From Ascarosepion bandense (lineage: Eukaryota; Mollusca; Cephalopoda; Sepiida; Sepiidae), in assembly GCA_037127315.1 (NCBI GenBank), contig JBBBDQ010001456.1, positions 1,579,501 to 1,643,500 on the forward strand: a stretch of DNA of 64,000 bases, read 5' to 3'. Numbering within the stretch: position 1 is the stretch's first letter; every line of letters begins with the position of its first letter. This document shows positions 19,400 to 30,098 of the stretch, piece by piece. The notes beneath the pieces were generated by a model, which was not told the DNA's origin, did not search any database, and was given only the letters and a program-made list of their open reading frames with translations. The translations under genes and the position numbers were made by a program.

Positions 19400-19439
19400 G
19401 CACGGCACACTCTCCACAAGATCTATGTAACAACCGTGC
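19375..19439 (+). promoter_or_regulatory. -1 ribosomal frameshift signal: GGGAAAC slippery site plus H-type pseudoknot
   Basis: GGGAAAC at 19,375-19,381 is read as G GGA AAC in the gag frame, which is the phase needed for a -1 slip. After slipping, the frame continues as LKSGEL into the protease. A 7-nt spacer leads to stem 1 (19,389-19,395 with 19,410-19,416, including GGAGAG/CTCTCC). The loop GCACGG (19,400-19,405) can pair with CCGTGC (19,434-19,439), giving a pseudoknot. The gag stop lies 16 nt after the slippery site. The pairing was found by eye and no folding energy was computed. Confidence 0.75.
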
Positions 19440-22400
19440 CTATTTTATCACTGACTCCAGGTCCCAAGCACGTTGTTTGGTTGACACAGGAGCAGCTTGC
19501 AGTATCTGGCCACTGAAACTCCTCACTGAGAAGCCGCCACTGTCGCCCATCACACTGCAAGCGGTAAATCACTCCCCTATTCCCACGTACGGTCAAATTT
19601 CTCGTTCTCTGGACTTGGAATTACGGAGAGACTTTACATGGATTTTTACTGTAGCTGATTTACCATACCCCATTCTAGGCTCGGACTTTCTGCACCACTT
19701 CAACCTTTTAGTGGATATGCGCAAGCGACGACTTATTGACGGCAATACGGAACTTTCCGTCATGGGTTTTAAGGCAAATATCTCACCTATCAGCCCGGTA
19801 TTTTTCATTGCCGCCACTGACGACCCATACCAAACATTACTACGCTCTTACCCAGAGTTAACTAACTTAAATTTCGTTGTGAGCAAATCAACTCACTCTA
19901 CAAAACACCACATCGAGACCACAGGCGCTCCGGTGTTCTCACGCCCTCGCCGCCTCCCTGCTGACAAACTAAAGGCGGCGAAGGCAGAATTTAACCATAT
20001 GCTGTAGCTGGGAATTATACGCCCCTCGTCCAGTCCATGGGCTTCCCCTTTGCATATGGTTCCAAAGCGTTCTGGAGATTGGCGTCCAACTGGGGACTAT
20101 CGACGACAAAATGCCATTACGGTACCTGATCGTTACCCAATCCCACATATACAAGACTTCGCTTCATCCCTGCATGGTTGTAAGACCTTCTCCAAACTAG
20201 ACCTCGTTAAGGCTTACCATCAGATACCAGTGAACCCAGACGACATACCCAAAGCTGCAGTAACTACTCCATTTGGAGCGTTTGAATTTTTAACTATGCC
20301 TTTTGGTTTGCGAAACGCGGCTAGTACCTTCCAACGCTTCATGGACGAAGTAGTGCGTGATTTGGACTTCGTCTATAATTATATAGATGACATCCTCGTA
20401 GCAAGTGCCTCACCTGAGGAACACGTTACTCACCTCCGCCTACTGTTCGAACGGTTTCAAAAGTACCAGGTGAGGATTAACCCTGGTAAATGTGTTTTCG
20501 GTGCTTCGTCGCTAACTTTCTTGGGACACATTATAAGCCCCGAAGGGATATCTCCCTTACCTGAGAAAGTGAAGGCTCTCCAAGACCTTCAACCACCCAC
20601 TTCACTTCGCCAACTGAGACACTTTCTCGGTCTGCTTAACTATTACAGACGTTTCATCCCACACTGTGCGGATCTCCTGTCTCCTCTGTCTGACATGTTA
20701 CGTAACAGGAAAAAGAAAAATGAGCAGATTTCGTTGAATGACATACAGCTAAAAGCCTTTAACGAAGTGAAGAAGAAATTAGCGACAACATCGCTACTTG
20801 CACATCCTGTACCCGACTCCCAGTTTTCATTGGTCGTTGATGCATCGGGCACAGCTGTAGGTGCAGTTTTGCAACAGCAACACCAACAACAGCTACAACC
20901 TCTCGCTTATTTTTCGAGACAGCTGAAACCGGCAGAACAACGTTACAGCACGTTTGGCCGTGAACTCCTGGCAATGTACCTCGCAGTGAAACACTTTCAG
21001 CATTCACTAGAGGGCCGACAATTTGTGATCTACACCGATCACCGTCCGCTTACTTTCGCTCTGCGCTCAAAGCCGGACAGATATTCTCCCCGCGAAACTC
21101 GCCACTTTGATTTTGTTCCGCAATTTACAAACGATATCCGACATATCTCTGGTGAACAGAATGCTGCGGCAGACGCCTTGTCTCGCCTGCCCATTAATTC
21201 CCTGTTCTCACCTTCAGATATCGACTTACGTCGGATGGCCTTTGACCAACCACACCTGGACACCTTTGATCTATCGTCACCTGAATTTGCAACTTGCAAG
21301 TTCGCATACTTACCAGTGCCTACTGCAGATACGCAGATCATCTGTGACACCTCAACAGACGCACCTCGACCTTTTGTTCCGATGACACATCGTAGGGTTG
21401 TTTTTGACACACTACACCAATTGGCACACCCCGGACCCAAAGCCACAGTGAAGCTGATTGCAGCTAGATTTTTCTGGCCAAACATGAGGCGTGATATCAC
21501 TGCCTGGACACATTCTTGCGTATCCTGCCAAAAATCAAAGGTGCACAAACATATCCGTGCACCCCTCGGAACATTCAGCACCCCAGACGCTCGGTTCAGC
21601 CATGTCCATATTGATCTGGTTGGACCATGGCCGGTCAGTCATGGATTTACTTACCTCCTGACCTGTATAGATCGCTTTACACGGTGGCCCGAAGCTATTC
21701 CCCTAAAGGACATTTCAGCTGAATCCGTAGCGCAAGCCCTTATATCAGGCTGGATAACGCGTTACGGAGTTCCTACAACAATTACCACTGACCGTGGCAG
21801 ACAATTTGAATCCCACCTATTCCAGGAACTTTCCAGAATTTTAGGGATCAATCGAATTCGAACTACGAGCTATCACCCTGCTTCTAACGGGATGATAGAA
21901 CGCTTTCATCGCCAATGAAAGGCCGCATTACGTGCCTATCCTGACCAACAGCGATGGAGCGAATATGTACCTGTTGTCCTTCTTGGCTGTCGTGCAGCTA
22001 TCAAAGAGGACCTAGGATACTCTCCAGCAGAACTTGTCTATGGAGTACCAGGTCAGATGTTGAACCCTATAGATTTAACAGGAACAGATCCTGCCTTGTA
22101 TATAAACAGACTGCAATCTTATTTTGGTAATCTCCCACCAATGCACCCTAGGGAACAGACCATCAAATCATCAGTCCCAAAAGATATTTCTTCATGGACT
22201 CACGTTTTTCTAAGAAGGGACGCGGTCAAAGCCCCTCTCACTCCACCTTACACTGGCCCTTACCGCGTGCTTTCACGCACTGACAAACTTCTCACTCTTG
22301 ACATTAGTGGCAAAAAAAGAAACTGTATCTATTGACAGGGTGAAAAGAGCCTTTCTTAACACAAACACACAAGAGCCACATATTCCCCCTACTTACATAC

Positions 22401-22520
22401 ATGAACATATCTTTACACCCGTGGAAAAAAATACGATGCCAACAGACAACTATGTCACCACCACACGCAGTGGTTGACGAGTACATTGGCCCAAAAAGCT
22501 CTGTAAAACTGTTTATATAT
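19382..22520 (+). pseudogene. Gypsy C pol: protease, reverse transcriptase, RNase H, integrase
   Basis: Entered by -1 frameshift. Order: protease (CLVDTGAACSIWP, 19,485-19,520), RT ([21 protein letters not shown] intact near 20,380-20,405), RNase H ([24 protein letters not shown]), integrase with HHCC finger ([15 protein letters not shown]) and D,D,E ([29 protein letters not shown]). The breaks are a TAG at 20,005-20,007, a TGA at 21,916-21,918, a frameshift near 22,310-22,325 in a run of A and a TGA at 22,475-22,477. All are few and point-like, as expected for a young dead copy. Related elements use this polyprotein for RNA copying and insertion. Confidence 0.9.
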
Positions 22521-22577
22521 AAATTGTACCCTTCTTTGTTTTATGGCCGCTATCCTTTTCTCTGTCAGCTTTCCGCC

Positions 22578-22591
22578 TAAGCAGGGGGTGA
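22578..22591 (+). promoter_or_regulatory. Polypurine tract of gypsy C
   Basis: AGCAGGGGGTGA directly precedes the 3' LTR start at 22,592. It would prime plus-strand synthesis. Confidence 0.75.
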
Positions 22592-23022
22592 TGTAGCAGC
22601 CACAGATCTATTTCCTTTAGCGAATCAATGCCCCCGACGGGAGATTCGGTCACTCACTGACCAATCAACGTGCTCAGCGCATTGATTCCTCTCTAGGACT
22701 ATTTTTCCTAGCCCATTTTTGTAGAACGGACGAAAGCAGAGAGCCATGAGCCCGCGGCAGTAACGGACGCCTCTCTCACATCGCTGCCACTGATTCCCCA
22801 TGGAATGCTTTATCGGAAGACGCTGCTGCTAGCTTCACCATGGACACTTACATACTATCTGCTGCTAGCTTCACCATGGACACTTACATACTACCAATCT
22901 TGTACGTTTACTATGTAATAAACCATTCTTTGTTGTTATTCTAAAAGCAAGTTTCGTCATTCATTTGTGTGCCTAAAAAATATAGTGTTAGGGAAATTAA
23001 GCATTTCCCATTAACTCCTATA
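22592..23022 (+). repeat. 3' LTR of gypsy C (431 bp)
   Basis: Matches the 5' LTR with scattered substitutions, for example TGCTCAGCGC against GGCGGAGCGC, and lacks one 36-bp unit. It ends CTATA directly before the CGGG target duplication. Confidence 0.92.
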
Positions 23023-23026
23023 CGGG

Positions 23027-24245
23027 TAACCAAATCCTTATGAGAGTTTACTAATCGGATATAATATGAACTTTTCACATTTCATTTCTCTTTTCTTTTG
23101 TGAAATGTCCAGTCAATAAATTTATTTACTTTATATTTCCTCGTTCAAATTTTATCTTATTTTTCCTTTTGACTTACGAGTCCAACAAACAAAAATTGTT
23201 CGCGGGTCAAAGTTTCAAATAAAGCAGGAGCTTAATAAAACCTCATCAAAAGTGTTTATATCTGCAACAAAAAAGTTAGTATATTTGGAGATTCTGTTTC
23301 TTTGAAGTTCCGAGAATAAAAGAGGAAATCAATAAACTCATGACAGCGCATTATTTGTTTATGAACAGTTATTGAAACTCGGCACTTTGAGTTTGAAGAG
23401 GATGTGGTTTCAATGTTTTCCATACAATAATCTTTATTAAACTTAAAGAAGGCCAGTAAGAACCCCTCTTCAATCGGATCATCGGTAAAAGAATAACCTC
23501 AGGTATTTAAGAAAAAATATGAATTTTCAGTCACTCTTTTTAGGTAATTTAGCATGGTTTAGTTTTTTTTGTTTTTGTCTTTGTTTCGTTTTTTTTTTTT
23601 TTTCGTTTGACTGCCAATATAACCTGTAGTGTCAGCGTTCTTTGTGAAAGTAGCGAGCTTACCACTCCTAACGAAGTGATTAAGTATATTGGGGAATGTA
23701 GAAACAAGTTTTTAAAATGATGTTGAAGTTGATGTAAACATCGGGAATGTTTTCCCATGTGTACTGTACTGAGCAGGTTTCTTTCTCCAGTTTCCGACCT
23801 CTACGGGTGCATTTATGCGTATGGAATGTATTTGCAAATACCACAAAAAATGTTATTCCAATTTCTTAGATAACGCATTTTTTTAACATTTAAAAAAAAA
23901 GCTTTCCGTTTCATGTCAGTTACAAGTGTGGAAGAATTTTAAAATAAAAACAATATGGCGTGCGAATTGTTTTGTGATTATGAAGCATCAAAAAAAAATT
24001 AAATAGAACTAATAAATAAATACTAATAAAACTTTTGCCATTACAATTTTTCTCACATACGTGAATACAATGGAATTTAAAAATTAATCACTCAACAACA
24101 ACTAATACAACAAAAATCTTAATCCACAGCGCGTTTAGATTTTTTTTGTGTTAAAAATAAAAATTAAAAATGTATTTGTTGTTCTTATTGTCAAATCAAA
24201 ATTTGTCACCACCACGAGGACAAAATGTAACACGACTTTTTGCTT
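23027..24245. other. AT-rich sequence without recognised genes
   Basis: No motif of a gene or mobile element was recognised. Frames are short, and the 69-codon minus frame at 23,549-23,758 ends in a Lys/Thr-rich low-complexity run. Confidence 0.5.
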
Positions 24246-25218
24246 ATAATAACGACCAGAAAAAAGCGAACTCTTTATCTCATCCCAAACCACCTTTGAA
24301 ATATGTCATTCACTGCAGAATGACTTTAGGCGTAGTAAGCTAATTTTCGGCCTATTTACTTCCTTAGTGCAATTACTACGCGATTTGTTTTGTTTCGGAA
24401 CTCAATTTCTGCTGAAAGTTGCGTATATTTGCGTTTTTTCCTCCTTTTTTTGGGGGGGGGGGTATAGATTTTTTTTTTAAGAAAGTTAACTTTCAAATGT
24501 ATGAAAATAAGTGTAGTTTAATTAACCTTCAAATGTATTGCGTGTATTTGCGTGTTTTTTCCTTTTTTTTTTAATGTCAGAAGAAAGTTAACTTTCAAAT
24601 ATATGAAAATATATCTGCATGTTTTTTTCCCCTTTTTTTATGAAAATAAGTGATAATTGTAGTTTTACTTAATTTTTTCCAACAAAAGTTAACTTTCAAA
24701 TATATGAAAATATAGAATTTTTTTAAGAAAGTAAACTTTCAAATGTATGAAAATAAGTGACAAGTGTAGTTTAATTAACCTTCAAATATATAAGTAACAG
24801 AAAAAAAAGGAAAAAAAATACACGCAATAACCCTAACTCTATCCCAATTATCACTTATTTTCATATATTTGAAAGTTAAATTTCTTCTCAAATTAAGTAC
24901 ACGCAACTCTATTAAATTCATTACCAAGAAAAAAAAAAGAAAAAAAAACACACAATAACCCTAACCCTGAATTTCTATTTGAAAGTTAACTTTCTTTAAA
25001 AAAATTCTACAGCCCAAAAAAAAAGAAGAAAAAAACGCAAATACACGCAACTTTCAGCAGAAATTGAGTTCCGAAACAAAACAAATTGTGTATTAGTTGC
25101 ACAAAGGAAGTAAATAGGCAGAAATAAGCATCCTACATCTAAAGTCATTTTGCACTGAATCAGATATGAGAATAGTGGTTATGGGTGAGATAAAGTTCAA
25201 TTTTTTTCTGGTCATTAA
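24246..25218. mobile_element. Foldback-type element with long inverted arms
   Basis: The left arm from about 24,252 and the right arm to about 25,215 are reverse complements over more than 200 bp, e.g. GACCAGAAAAAA / TTTTTTTCTGGTC, AATGACTTTAG / CTAAAGTCATT, and GGAACTCAATTTCTGCTGA on the left with its complement on the right. The centre holds four or more copies of AAAGTTAACTTTCAAAT-type units, themselves palindromic. No transposase is present. It could form a long hairpin. A target-site duplication was not identified. Confidence 0.8.
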
Positions 25219-25786
25219 CATCAATAAACAATTATCGATTTAAGATCAGCATATACATTTGCATGGGAATAAGGATGTTTTGGAAAAACTTGAAGGGGTA
25301 AAGACTTTCGAGGAATAAATAAAAAATTTACCGATGATGTTTGAAGGACAGGTCCTTCCCTGGGCACCAGCCAACACAGAAAATTCTAGATTCAAAAGAC
25401 TGGAAGTGAGACAGATTTTAATTATCTTCAATATTTGTTTTATTTATATATATTATAAATTTATCATTACTGCATTAATGAGCAAAAAAAAAAAGCTATT
25501 TTCTGGTAGTTTCTTTTTAACCTAAATAAAGTGATAAATGGGGAAAATTGATAGACGTATTAATACTGTTGATTGCAGCCACTGAATTATATCCTTTTGA
25601 ACTTAAATAATTTGACAATTGTAAAAATGAAAATCTCTGAAATATTCTTATTTAAAAATATCATTAAACTTCACAAGTTTTTATTCTTGAAACATGTATT
25701 TATTTAATAATGAAAATTTCTTGTCACAAACAGCAATAGAATGAATTTCAAAATCACACTGAGAAATAGCAATTCTTTTCTGTCAA
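25219..25786. other. AT-rich sequence without recognised genes
   Basis: Nothing recognisable; short frames only. Confidence 0.5.
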
Positions 25787-26230
25787 ATGATTAGAATCAA
25801 GCATATCCTTCAGAATAACAACTACCCGACAAACATATCATCAATGTCTGCAAGTGGAAACAGAAAGATTAAGGAGGAAGACCAGAAAATTGCCAGTCTT
25901 TCTGCTGAATTGGAAAAGATTCAGAAGATCTGCCATCCATGCAACATCAAGACAATATTCAGAAGCAAGTAGTCTATTGAAAATCTTTTCCAAGTAAAGC
26001 TTAACACAGATGAAAATGTGACCAAGAACAGAGTATTCTCCATTCCTTACAGCTGTGGCAAAGAATATAAAAATGAAAGGAAAGCTGGAGGAACATCAAA
26101 AAGTCAGTGTAAGATAACAAAATTTTGGTGTTGATAGTGTTCATCTGGTCTTTCCTCTTTGATCATATTGCTATAAGTGGCCCTACAGAAATTGGAACTC
26201 CAGACAGCTTAGGATTAGTGGGACAAGTAA
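25787..26230 (+). pseudogene. Penelope-like element fragment: RT end and GIY-YIG endonuclease start
   Basis: The text LSAELEKIQKICHPCNIKTI (25,890-25,955) followed by NRVFSIPYSCGKEYK (26,030-26,075) and, in another frame, KGKLEEHQKSV matches the junction between RT and the GIY-YIG nuclease of Penelope-like elements as I remember it. The nuclease would nick target DNA. Stops and frame changes show decay. The rest of the element is missing. Confidence 0.65.
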
Positions 26231-26519
26231 ACCCTCTACCATGACAAGGAACAGCCATATATATTCTATACTAGATGTTGGTGAACATATGGTTATCAAA
26301 TATTCTACTTTGACTTAATTATTTTAATGACCATAAAAGAAACAAATCAATAAATAAGAAATGAATAAACCTATCAATAAATATATGAAAACTTTTTTAT
26401 TGTTGTTGATAAAAATAGATACTTGAGAGATAAATAATAAAAAAATTCACTATTAAACAAAAAATAAAAAATAACATTATGACTCAAACGCTTTTCTTAC
26501 AAATTGGAACAGTAAAAAA

Positions 26520-27450
26520 AAACAATTTGATATCTTTCTGGCATGCCATCATTGTTGTATATTTCTTTTACTATATCTGTAATTTTGTCGATCCCAAAAC
26601 CATCTTCGACTGATAGCATCCCTATTTTAATCTCATCCGGTTCGGCTGCTTTTTTCTTGTTCATCTGATCTTACCTCATACTTTAATATTTCAGGTGTTT
26701 GTACATTGTATGCTTCCATTTTTCATTACAGAAGTCTTTTCTGATATATTCATTTCATCTTTTGAAGTATTTTTTGTCACTGTTATGTATGTTCCCTTTT
26801 TACATTTTATGCATTTTGTTGAGAAGCTTTGTCCTGTTATTTCTTTTATTCTTCTACGCAAATCTGGCATGCTAATTTTTTTCTATCTCTGAACGCTTTT
26901 CATTGAGTCATTCCTCTTTTGCCTACTTGCATTTGTTTCCAGTACTTTTGTTTAATGTTATATATTCCATATCATTCCTTACTGTCTCTTTTTTCATCAT
27001 TTTGAGAATTTCATTTGTCATCCACTACTTTTATTTCTTGTCTCTTGTTCTTTGGAATTACTTTTTGCCAACATCATTAGATACTTTTAAGGCGCTCCAC
27101 TATGAATTGTCAATTTCATCTAAGCTATTATATTTGCTCTTATACATCTGCTTGCAAGTTGAGTCATCCTGGAATCTGTTGTATTAGATTTTAGTCATTA
27201 CTTTGGATTCATTTTATTTCTGTAAATTGCATATAGATGGAAGATGGTCATTCCTGCAGTTGGCTCTTGTATAGGTTTTAGAGTATAGAATTGCAATCTG
27301 AATCTTTTATCAATTGCTATGTAGCCAATCTGGTTCTTTGTATCCCCTCCTAAGTTTATATGATCTTACATGATTGGTAATAACCAGGCATAGATTCATT
27401 TAATTTCACTTTGGTTTTGTCAAAGATTTTGATAATTTTCCCTTTGTATC
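26520..27450 (-). pseudogene. RTE LINE fragment: endonuclease end to RT start
   Basis: On the minus strand, broken frames read GGDTKNQIGYIAIDKRFR (near 27,300-27,350) and then a linker that parallels the one at 59,900-60,200 (for example IEYKxLNKKIWKQ-like text near 26,930-26,990). The plus-strand frames here are antisense shadows. The order matches the RTE copy at 59.6-61.3 kb. The copy is heavily decayed. Confidence 0.55.
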
Positions 27451-27689
27451 TTTTACTTATTTATTTTGAATGTATCCAAATCGTGAGTTTTTTTCATTTT
27501 TTGATTAAATTATTTTTGTAACCTAAAGAATGAATCATTTTGAAAAATTGAATTTAAAAACAGGACTTTCAACAGAGTTTGAATTAGTTTATTATTGTGT
27601 TTATAATGTGAAAAATAAGTAATTTTAGGAAACTTATTAAATATTCAAAATCAACTATTTTTGCTAGTTTTATTGCTTCAAAGAAAATT

Positions 27690-28360
27690 GTAAGTTGAGG
27701 AAAACTCTTTGCCAATGGGCACAGGAGGTATGTTCATAAAAATTGCTGAGCATTTATTTTTAGATTTTGACAATAAAAATAAAATATGATCAAAGAAATT
27801 TGTTAGTAAGAACAATCAAAGAGTGGCTGATATAGCATTACATATTTTTGAACATGAAATTAAAGACATTAATTATGCATCAGCACCTTCAAGTGCATGT
27901 GATGAATCAGTTAATGTAAATGTTTGAACAAATTATTTTAGAGATTAATTGAGTTTTAAAGTTCTCCACCAAGAATTATGTGAATTAATACCATTTAGTG
28001 AACAAACAAGCAGCAAAGATTATTTTAATTATTTGAATGAAAAAGAAATTATCACTAAAAATTTGGTTTCAGTAACGACAGATGAAGCCCTATGTATAAA
28101 AGAACTGAAGAAACAATTTCTAACTCAAGTGAGGAATTCACTTAATCAGAAATTGCTTTTCTTTTCACCAAGAAGCACTTTGCACCAAAATGTTCCCTCA
28201 TGAATGCATGAAAATTATTATTCTAGTTGTCAAAATCATAAACAAGATAATGGCAAGAGTTCACAGATAATTTTTTGCATTACTAGAAGAGGTTGACTGT
28301 ATTTATTCAGATTAATTACTAGATCATAATATTGAATGACCTTCTAACTATGATGTTCTG
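27690..28360 (+). pseudogene. hAT transposase fragment (ZBED5/GTF2IRD2-like type)
   Basis: Broken plus-strand frames read VADIALHIFEHEIKDI, SACDESVNVN (near 27,895-27,925), HQELCELIPF, DYFNYLNEKEI, SVTTDEAL (near 28,070-28,090), then HQEALCTKMFPHECMK and ALLEEVDCIYSD. This is the order in hAT-derived proteins such as ZBED5, EPM2AIP1 and GTF2IRD2. Asp residues of the catalytic region are visible (ACDES, TTDEA). Several stops exist. Whether it was a mobile element or a domesticated-type gene cannot be told. Ends were not found. Confidence 0.65.
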
Positions 28361-29782
28361 AAAAGTTTACAGCTTGCATTGAATATGTAAAACAGTGTTG
28401 ACTGACTCTACTAAGAGTCTGTAAGATTTGTTTTATGCATTCAATGGAAGATTCTGATTGACTATAAAAGTTAAATTTCATATTGGACATAAGTCATTCA
28501 AACTTACCAAAAATAAAATATGACCTAAAAATAAAAATCTTTAAAGGAAAGAAAACCAGTCTTTTTGGTTTTTATACATAGTTTTAGTATTTGAATAAAA
28601 ATTGGTAATACAGTGTGTGGCAGAAACACTTCCTGATTTAAACTGGAAATGTTTAAAATGTATGAGGTATTTCTGCTGCTGCACCATGTATTAATAATTT
28701 TCTTCTAAGGAAACATTTGACATACATTGAACAAGCAGCTAGTGCAACCATCAGTTGAAATTTATGAAATCTTTCTCTTAAAACAATTTTTTTAGGAAAA
28801 TAGGTGTCTCATGTCCAGTGATTGTTGTTGCTCTTTCCAGTATTGATGGGGGGCTCCCTTCCTTCTTTCCTTGAAAGAAAATGCTAAAGTAGCTCATTTT
28901 ACCTCACTTAGAAACTTTTAAAAAATATCAACAAAACTTATAAAAATTATTTACAGCAAGCCATCATGAGTCCAATAAAATCTAAAAAAAAGTCTACAGA
29001 TTTAAAAAAAAAAAAAAGAAAAAAAAGCTAATATCATAAAGTCAAGATTTTGTTTTCATGCCCAGTATAGTCTTTTTAGCAATGATAAAATTTGCTTAAA
29101 TTTTCTCACTTTAACCATCACTACACCCTATAACACATTTTGGCACTGAAATAGTTTAAATAAATCTCTCTGTATTTCTTGGGATTAGTCAGTATGACTC
29201 TCATTAGAAGATAGTAAATATAGTTGAAAATGAATTGTAGTTATCAGAAATTCAAATTCAAGGTAAAAGAAACTGATTTTTGTGATTCAATTTTAAATAA
29301 TTACAAAAACATTTTTCAAAATTGGCTTTCAATCAGTTTTCAGATCAGCTGATTTGTATGAACAAATTTTATCAAATCAAAGTATTGCACAAAATTATCT
29401 AATCAAAGCCTACAATCTTAAAAGGTATATATTGTGACCCAGACATTGAAATAATTTCAGATATAATTTAAAACCAAAAATTGTATTGATAAGAACGTTG
29501 TTGTTCCTATTAATGTTCATTTAATTGAAAAAATATTTTGTTTGAAATAAACTGCAATTTTTCTCACATAGCTGATTCTTGTTTTTTCCTATTTTGTAAA
29601 ATGATCATTACAATAAAAAAAATATTGGAAATCATTATTAATAATATTATTATCTATAATTATTTTTAGTTATTTTTCTATAGTAATTTTCTTAACATAT
29701 TAATATTGAATAAAAGTTTTTACTCTAAAACAATGCCCTTCTATAGACTTATTATAAACCATTATCATCATTATTATTAAGG
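28361..29782. other. AT-rich sequence without recognised genes
   Basis: No recognised coding. A poly-A block lies near 29,004-29,024. The part up to about 28,560 could be the decayed end of the hAT copy. Confidence 0.5.
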
Positions 29783-30098
29783 AAAGGACATATGGCCCAG
29801 TGGATATAAATGTTGGTTGAATCCAGTAACTTGAACCAAAACATTGCGAGTCCAATACTTGACTACAAAAGAGGTGAACAAAACTTGGAAAGTTGAGTTA
29901 AAAGGAAGATAACTGATACTGAGACATCCGGAAGAAGCATGGCACATGGAAGTAGAACAATTTACATCGGTAAACAAAATAAATGATTCAATTTGAAATT
30001 CCAATCACCTGGAGAAGGCCAGAATATACAGCAGCTGAAACATTGTGAATATGGCAATGAAGATGAAAGCAGTCTGAACAGTGTAAATAAATTTGTTT
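29783..30098 (+). mobile_element. tRNA-derived SINE (octopus OR-like)
   Basis: Polymerase III A box TGGCCCAGTGG at 29,793-29,803 and a B-box-like GAGTCCAATAC at 29,848-29,858. Downstream parts (CACCTGGAGAAGGCC, CAGCTGAAACATTGT, GGCAATGAAGATGA) match the minus-strand copy at 47.7-48.05 kb. The family resemblance to octopus SINEs is from memory. It has an extra dozen bases between the boxes compared with the other copy. Confidence 0.75.

Larger units (their letters stand above)
17208..23026 (+). mobile_element. Gypsy element C (CsRN1-like), nearly complete with both LTRs
   Basis: A full-length LTR retrotransposon of about 5.8 kb: 5' LTR 17,212-17,676, primer site, leader, gag, -1 frameshift site, protease, RT, RNase H, integrase, polypurine tract and 3' LTR 22,592-23,022. 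A 4-bp duplication CGGG flanks it (17,208-17,211 and 23,023-23,026). The LTRs differ by only a few substitutions plus one 36-bp unit, so the insertion is fairly recent. Coding is broken by a gag frameshift, three stops and a late pol frameshift, so this copy is not autonomous. All visible catalytic residues remain. Confidence 0.92.

Noticed and set aside
21039..21581. A 180-codon minus-strand frame
   Set aside because: Lies fully antisense to the gypsy C RNase H and integrase, which carry clear catalytic motifs.
24825..24970. Telomere-like AACCCTAACCCT text at two places in the foldback centre
   Set aside because: Only one to two units each, with mismatches, inside a longer repeated unit. 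Too short for an interstitial telomere.
26695..27187. Two hydrophobic plus-strand frames
   Set aside because: Antisense to the RTE fragment, and similar to the antisense text at 59.9 kb.
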